Shown: positions 60,458 through 64,000 of the stretch, piece by piece | Position numbering within the stretch: the first letter of the stretch is position 1 | How the letters are laid out: every line of letters begins with the position of its first letter | Origin: COMBO-56-21 sp038852315 | GTDB taxonomy: Archaea > Thermoplasmatota > Thermoplasmata > UBA10834 | Direction: 5' to 3' | Assembly (NCBI GenBank): GCA_038852315.1 | Contig: JAWCKF010000004.1 | Location: 1-64,000 of the forward strand | Length of the DNA: 64,000 nucleotides | Position numbers and translations under genes: made by a program | The notes under the pieces: generated by a model | Database searches by the model: none | Told to the model about the DNA's origin: nothing | Seen by the model: only the letters and a program-made list of their open reading frames with translations

Positions 60458-62364
60458 ATGTCCAGCTGTTCCTCGCGGAAGGAGACTACGGGACAAGGGC
60501 CGAAGCAAGAGCCACAGTGGTGGCAGCGGTCCGCATCTATCACTATCCTCCCATCGAGGGTCAGGGCGCCCCTCTCGCACCTCGCTACACATATCCCGCA
60601 TCCCGCGCATTCCATGGCTCGCGTCACCGCCTCTCGCACCTGCTTCGACTTCCTCTCGAGCTCCGCCTCGTCCTTCGCCCTCACCATCACAGCGCCTTCG
60701 CCGAAGACGGTGATCCGGTTTACCTCTGCAATATTGCCGTCAGGAGAGGTCGTCACGGGCCCGATCATGTTCAGGATGTTCGCCACCCTCGCCATGTCGA
60801 GAGGCCTGCTGAAGGCGCCCTCCATGCTGAGCCCTTCGACGCAGGGGCTGTAACCGCTGGTCGTCCTCAGTACGAGGGGCCTCCGCTCGATTTCCTGTTC
60901 CGCAGCCCTGAGCGATTCCGGTTGGATGCCGAGCTCGTCCAGCACTGCCTTGGGAATTCTGCGCCACCTCCAGAGGTCGTACTCGAGCCATTCCGCCGGG
61001 AGCCCTTTGGAAGCCGCGAACACCTCGAGGTACTTCTGCCATCGCCCGTACTCGCGAGATACCTCCTTCACCTTCCTGAGCTCACCGAGGTCCGTCGCAG
61101 GGCACATGAAGCAGCCTATCCTCTCGAGGCCGGCCTCGTAGAGAGGGTTCGGGCGGGCGTTCTTCGAGAGCAGATAGAGCCAGACGTGGAGCGCGGTCCA
61201 CTTCTGGATGGGCGAGGCACCGAGCTGGTTGGGCGTCCAGGGGTTGCGCCAAACGCTCCCCTTCTTCGCCCTCTGCTCTGATTCGTACGCCCTCTGGCCT
61301 ATGAACGAGAGGACGCCCTCTGGGAAGTGCTCCTTGATCAACCTCGTCGCGGGCCCGAGCTTGCAGGTCTTGCAGCACCACCTGAAATCCTTCGCGGGCG
61401 GGCCGAAGTAATCGAGGTTCCTCCAGAACGCGTCCCCCGCACTCTCCATGATGAGCTCAAGACCGCGCTCCCTCGCGGTCGTGATGACGTTCTCCACCGT
61501 CTCCCTGAACTCCAGGCCTGTGTCCACAAACAACAGCTTCGGAGTCACACCGGCATCCAGGACCAATAGCAACGTGGCTAGGCTGTCCTTGCCTCCGCTG
61601 TAGGACACGGCGACGGGCATAGGGTTGTCCTTGACCACTTTCTTGATGAATTCGTGCGCTTCGCGGACCCTTTTGTCGAGCACTGTACGGTTGGCCTCCA
61701 GCACCTCGTTCCATGTCGCGCTGCGCCCGCTCGAGATCTCCTCGGATGTGTCGACCACCCACCTGGTCTTGACGGCGGTTCCGCGCGGACGCTCCATCAT
61801 CTGCGGCCCGGTCATCTTCGCAGTGCCCACGGACACCGCGGTTCCAGTCTCGTCGAGGACGAGCACTTCCGCTCCTGGCGCTATCTGCGGGTCGCAGTCG
61901 ATGACGCCCACTGCGAGCGTGCTCGCGGACTTCTCTCTGATGGCCTTCGAAGCGCCCGCATCCACCCTGACCCATCCCCTTTTCGCACTCCGGGCTATCC
62001 TCTGGGCAGCGCGCGGTCGGAGGAGGAACCTCTCGCCTCCTGAGAGTGTGAACCTCAGCGCCCCGACGACTTCCCCGTCGAGAATGACTTCGTCCATCCT
62101 GTCGATGTCAGGAGCCTTGTTGAGCAGGACCACCCTGCCCTCGGGGATGGCGGAGAGACCGGTACCAGGGCCAAACTGTGAGTCGATCGCCGATCTTATC
62201 CTTGCGATGTCGGCGTCGAACGCAGGCCGGACATCGCCCGGGGGCGTGACGGCGACGCTGCAAGTCTGGCGTCCGCAGCGGCCGCAGGCCTTCTGCTCCA
62301 GCACCGGGACGTTGCAGTCAGCACACCAGCGCAGGTGCATCTTGCCGAGTCGGACTTCGCTCAC
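60454..62364 (-). CDS. PAPS-reductase family protein with zinc ribbon, PUA-like and ferredoxin domains
   Basis: This 636-residue protein is multidomain. It has an N-terminal zinc ribbon (WCADC...CGRC), then a PUA-like domain about 80-180 (RMDEVILDGEVVGALRF, then SAKRGWVRVDAGASKAI). An adenine-nucleotide alpha-hydrolase/PAPS reductase core follows from about 230 (VAVSYSGGKDSLATLLLV, then KDFRWCCKTCKLGP, FIGQRAYES and GCFMCPATDLGELR). A 2[4Fe-4S] ferredoxin with CxxCxxCxxxC motifs near 586 and 614 ends it. It resembles methanogen proteins of unclear role. Reduction of APS/PAPS or RNA thiolation could both fit. GTG 62364 suits a leaderless transcript from a TATA-like CTATTAGA near 62390. Confidence 0.88.
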   Translation of the reverse strand: MSEVRLGKMHLRWCADCNVPVLEQKACGRCGRQTCSVAVTPPGDVRPAFDADIARIRSAIDSQFGPGTGLSAIPEGRVVLLNKAPDIDRMDEVILDGEVVGALRFTLSGGERFLLRPRAAQRIARSAKRGWVRVDAGASKAIREKSASTLAVGVIDCDPQIAPGAEVLVLDETGTAVSVGTAKMTGPQMMERPRGTAVKTRWVVDTSEEISSGRSATWNEVLEANRTVLDKRVREAHEFIKKVVKDNPMPVAVSYSGGKDSLATLLLVLDAGVTPKLLFVDTGLEFRETVENVITTARERGLELIMESAGDAFWRNLDYFGPPAKDFRWCCKTCKLGPATRLIKEHFPEGVLSFIGQRAYESEQRAKKGSVWRNPWTPNQLGASPIQKWTALHVWLYLLSKNARPNPLYEAGLERIGCFMCPATDLGELRKVKEVSREYGRWQKYLEVFAASKGLPAEWLEYDLWRWRRIPKAVLDELGIQPESLRAAEQEIERRPLVLRTTSGYSPCVEGLSMEGAFSRPLDMARVANILNMIGPVTTSPDGNIAEVNRITVFGEGAVMVRAKDEAELERKSKQVREAVTRAMECAGCGICVARCERGALTLDGRIVIDADRCHHCGSCFGPCPVVSFREEQLDI

Positions 62365-62411
62365 GCTACCCTCGTAACTGCAGACGTCTAATAGGCTTTC
62401 GCCACGGGATG

Positions 62412-62828
62412 CTACTTCTGGAGCGCCTTCCACTGCTTGACGACGGACTCTACCGCGTCCTTCGCGCGGTCGACCCTGTCCTGAGCCTGGAGCCTGCTCA
62501 TCCCGGGCCCGGTTATGCCCAGGCCAACGGGCTTCTCGAACTCAACAGCGAGGTCCATGATCTTCCTCGCGGCCTGGCCGATGACGACCTGGTCGTGCTC
62601 CGTTTCGCCCTCTATCACGGCGCCGAGCGTGACCACGCCGTCTATCCCCTTGTCCTTCAGAAGCGCCTTGATGGCAAGGGGCATGTCGTAAACGCCCGGA
62701 ACCATCACGACCCTCGCCACGTCCACATCCAGGAACTTCGCGTGCTCTTTCGCTCTCTCCAGCATCATCTGCGTGACGTCGAAGTTGAACTCGCTGCAGA
62801 CGATGCCTATCCTCATTCTCCCTGCCAT
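62412..62828 (-). CDS. ribH: 6,7-dimethyl-8-ribityllumazine synthase
   Basis: This 138-residue enzyme is the penultimate step of riboflavin synthesis, condensing the dihydroxybutanone phosphate with the aminopyrimidine. It shows IGIVCSEFNFDVTQMM, VMVPGVYDMPLAIKALL, VVTLGAVIEGETEHDQVV (with the catalytic His) and PVGLGITG. GAGGTGA precedes the ATG at 62828. It is the last gene of the ribB-ribL-ribC-ribH cluster. Confidence 0.95.
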   Translation of the reverse strand: MAGRMRIGIVCSEFNFDVTQMMLERAKEHAKFLDVDVARVVMVPGVYDMPLAIKALLKDKGIDGVVTLGAVIEGETEHDQVVIGQAARKIMDLAVEFEKPVGLGITGPGMSRLQAQDRVDRAKDAVESVVKQWKALQK

Positions 62829-62856
62829 GTCACTTCACCTCGTCTCCGATAAGTCC

Positions 62857-63321
62857 TCACACTATGGGTCCCACGTCCTCGAACCCCTGTCTGAGCCCCT
62901 TGCCCGCGTTCTTCACCAGCCTCCCGGGCCTGAACAGAAGGTCGTATGCGTTGACAGCGTGCTCCCTCGCCCTCCTCTCGGCCAGCCACGCGAGCTGCTT
63001 GTCGTCCTTTGCCTCGTCCTCGTGCACGAACACCTCGATGATGTGCCTGTTCGTCATCAGCTGGACCAGGATGAGGCCCGTCGAGGCCTCGTGGGCGCAC
63101 ATCTTGTCGATCTCCGCCTTCCCCGGCATCCCGAGTGCGATCACGATGTCGCACCCGTCCTCCTCGATCAGCCTCTTCGCCGCCACGGGAAGGTCCTTGA
63201 TGCCGGGCACCGTGCGCCTCTCGACCTTGAAGCCCGTGCCCGTCCTCTTCAGCTCGTCGATGGCGTGGGCCCCCATGTCCACCCGTGCGAATGTCGTGTC
63301 CGCCACGCCTATCTTCCTCAC
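62857..63321 (-). CDS. ribC: Riboflavin synthase, archaeal type
   Basis: This 154-residue archaeal riboflavin synthase is a paralogue of lumazine synthase rather than of bacterial RibE. It begins IGVADTTFARVDMGAHAIDEL and contains RRTVPGIKDLPVAAKRLIEE and DIVIALGMPGKAEIDKMCAHE, then TGLILVQLMTNRHIIEVFVH. It dismutates dimethylribityllumazine. Its start overlaps the RibL stop by four bases. Confidence 0.94.
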   Translation of the reverse strand: MRKIGVADTTFARVDMGAHAIDELKRTGTGFKVERRTVPGIKDLPVAAKRLIEEDGCDIVIALGMPGKAEIDKMCAHEASTGLILVQLMTNRHIIEVFVHEDEAKDDKQLAWLAERRAREHAVNAYDLLFRPGRLVKNAGKGLRQGFEDVGPIV

Positions 63322-63773
63322 CTTCTCTCGACCTCCTGGAGCTTCTTGTCCAGGTCGTGGAACTCGATGACCTTCTTGATGATCTTCCTGGTGCCGTCCA
63401 GGTCGTGGTCCAGGTGGGGCATCCTGACGACCTTCACCCTGAGCCCCCTCCTGAGCAGCTCCTCCTCTAGGGCCTTCTCGTCGAACGGCTGGTCGTAACC
63501 GATTGTGATTATGTCCGGCTTGATCTCCTGGACTATGCTGTACATGTCCGCCCCATCCTTGCCGAGCACCGCCCGGTCGACAGGTTTCAACGAGGCCACC
63601 ATCTCCAGCCTCATCCTCTCGGGCGTGATGGGTTCGTGCTTCCTCTTCCTAACTGTGTTGTCCGTCGCCACCACGACGACGAGCTCATCCCCCAGCTTCT
63701 TCGACTCCGTCAGGTAGTGGAGGTGACCTGGATGAAGCAGATCGAAAACTCCTGTGGCCATAACGCGCACCAT
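63318..63773 (-). CDS. ribL: FAD synthetase RibL
   Basis: This 151-residue nucleotidyltransferase adenylates FMN to FAD, as in Methanocaldococcus RibL. Motifs are ATGVFDLLHPGHLHYL (HxGH as HPGH), RKRKHEPITPERMRLEMV and the later IIKKVIEF tail. The fold is the cytidylyltransferase family. It follows ribB by six bases and overlaps ribC by four, so all belong to one transcript. Confidence 0.93.
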   Translation of the reverse strand: MVRVMATGVFDLLHPGHLHYLTESKKLGDELVVVVATDNTVRKRKHEPITPERMRLEMVASLKPVDRAVLGKDGADMYSIVQEIKPDIITIGYDQPFDEKALEEELLRRGLRVKVVRMPHLDHDLDGTRKIIKKVIEFHDLDKKLQEVERR

Positions 63774-63779
63774 GGGCCC

Positions 63780-64000
63780 TCACCTGCGGATGAACTCCTT
63801 CCACGCGCTGACGATATCGGCACCCTCCAGGAACACAAGGCCGTGAGCCCTTGCATACGCTATGGCCTTCTCCTTCGAGAGCGCCTTGCCGTCGTCGCCC
63901 ATCATCTCGCAAACTGTCGCGGACGGCACGAGGCCCGCCATGATGACCAGGGCGGTCGAGAGCTCGGTGTGGCCGAACCTGGTCTCGAGTATCCTCTCCG
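63780..64000 (-). CDS. ribB: 3,4-dihydroxy-2-butanone 4-phosphate synthase, C-terminal part
   Basis: The gene runs off the right edge; the visible 73 or so codons end in TGA at 63780-63782. The translated part has RFGHTELSTALVIMAGLVPS, then VCEMMGDDGKALSKEKAIAY and AHGLVFLEGADIVSAWK. These match the RibB block of GHTE-x-S, the AGL-x-P turn and the CEIMxxDG motif. RibB makes the four-carbon unit used by RibH, and the operon order supports the call. Too short to exclude a fusion further upstream. Confidence 0.88.
   Translation of the reverse strand, partial: ERILETRFGHTELSTALVIMAGLVPSATVCEMMGDDGKALSKEKAIAYARAHGLVFLEGADIVSAWKEFIRR

Noticed and set aside
1..64000. CRISPR array, insertion sequences or prophage
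   Set aside because: No regularly spaced repeats, transposase, integrase or phage structural genes were seen; composition and gene packing look uniform.

Overview
The window is archaeal chromosomal DNA, fairly GC-rich and densely packed with genes. Markers include diphthine synthase, Trm5, Mre11/Rad50, the GHMP-type shikimate kinase, archaeal riboflavin genes, a class III signal-peptide pilin, and many TATA boxes 24-30 nt before a start codon (leaderless transcripts). A Ras-like GTPase, large secreted cadherin-like proteins and a methanogen-type homocysteine module suggest a euryarchaeote, most likely a Thermoplasmatota relative; that placement is inference. No CRISPR array, insertion sequence, prophage or rRNA was seen, and there is one tRNA (Gly, GCC).

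Layout. 0-10.4 kb: SAP/SWIM protein, valyl-tRNA synthetase, a MIP18-type Fe-S factor, a DEAD-box helicase with a DbpA-type RNA-binding tail, a methyltransferase, a pilin, a saccharopine-dehydrogenase-like enzyme, tRNA-Gly, FolC and a stand-alone asparagine-synthetase domain. 10.5-21 kb: small GTPase followed by a 1390-residue surface protein with a cytoplasmic roadblock/longin-like tail, an APC-USP transporter, a Nudix hydrolase coupled to an M28 peptidase, a SprT/YgjP-like protease and two small tail-anchored proteins. 21-34.7 kb: DUF72, a coupled antiporter-Mre11-Rad50 unit, a divergent FtsZ/tubulin-family protein, DphB, Trm5, an M42 peptidase-hypothetical-dCTP deaminase/dUTPase operon, GcvH, a flavin reductase and a nitroreductase. 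34.8-36.8 kb: a molybdopterin oxidoreductase.

36.8-49.2 kb is the centrepiece: one twelve-gene minus-strand operon with mostly 1-8 nt junctions. It runs ADH synthase, DHQ synthase II, AroD-AroE fusion, shikimate kinase, EPSP synthase, chorismate synthase, chorismate mutase-prephenate dehydrogenase, aspartate-semialdehyde dehydrogenase, the DUF39 homocysteine protein, a NIL-ferredoxin, UPF0280 and aspartokinase. Aspartate semialdehyde is the shared intermediate: LysC and Asd make it, ADH synthase draws it into the archaeal shikimate route, and DUF39/NIL-ferredoxin/UPF0280 draw it into homocysteine. An HTH-ACT regulator gene diverges from the operon's promoter. Two genes in it appear to use non-AUG starts.

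49.8-64 kb: a DMT transporter, a zinc-ribbon protein, a small tail-anchored protein, an Lrp-TRASH metal regulator convergent with an easily missed 47-residue YHS protein, Cys-type Thi4, an archaeal hypothetical, carAB, an acetyltransferase, another hypothetical, a zinc-ribbon/PUA/PAPS-reductase/ferredoxin protein and the ribB-ribL-ribC-ribH riboflavin operon, whose first gene runs off the right edge.
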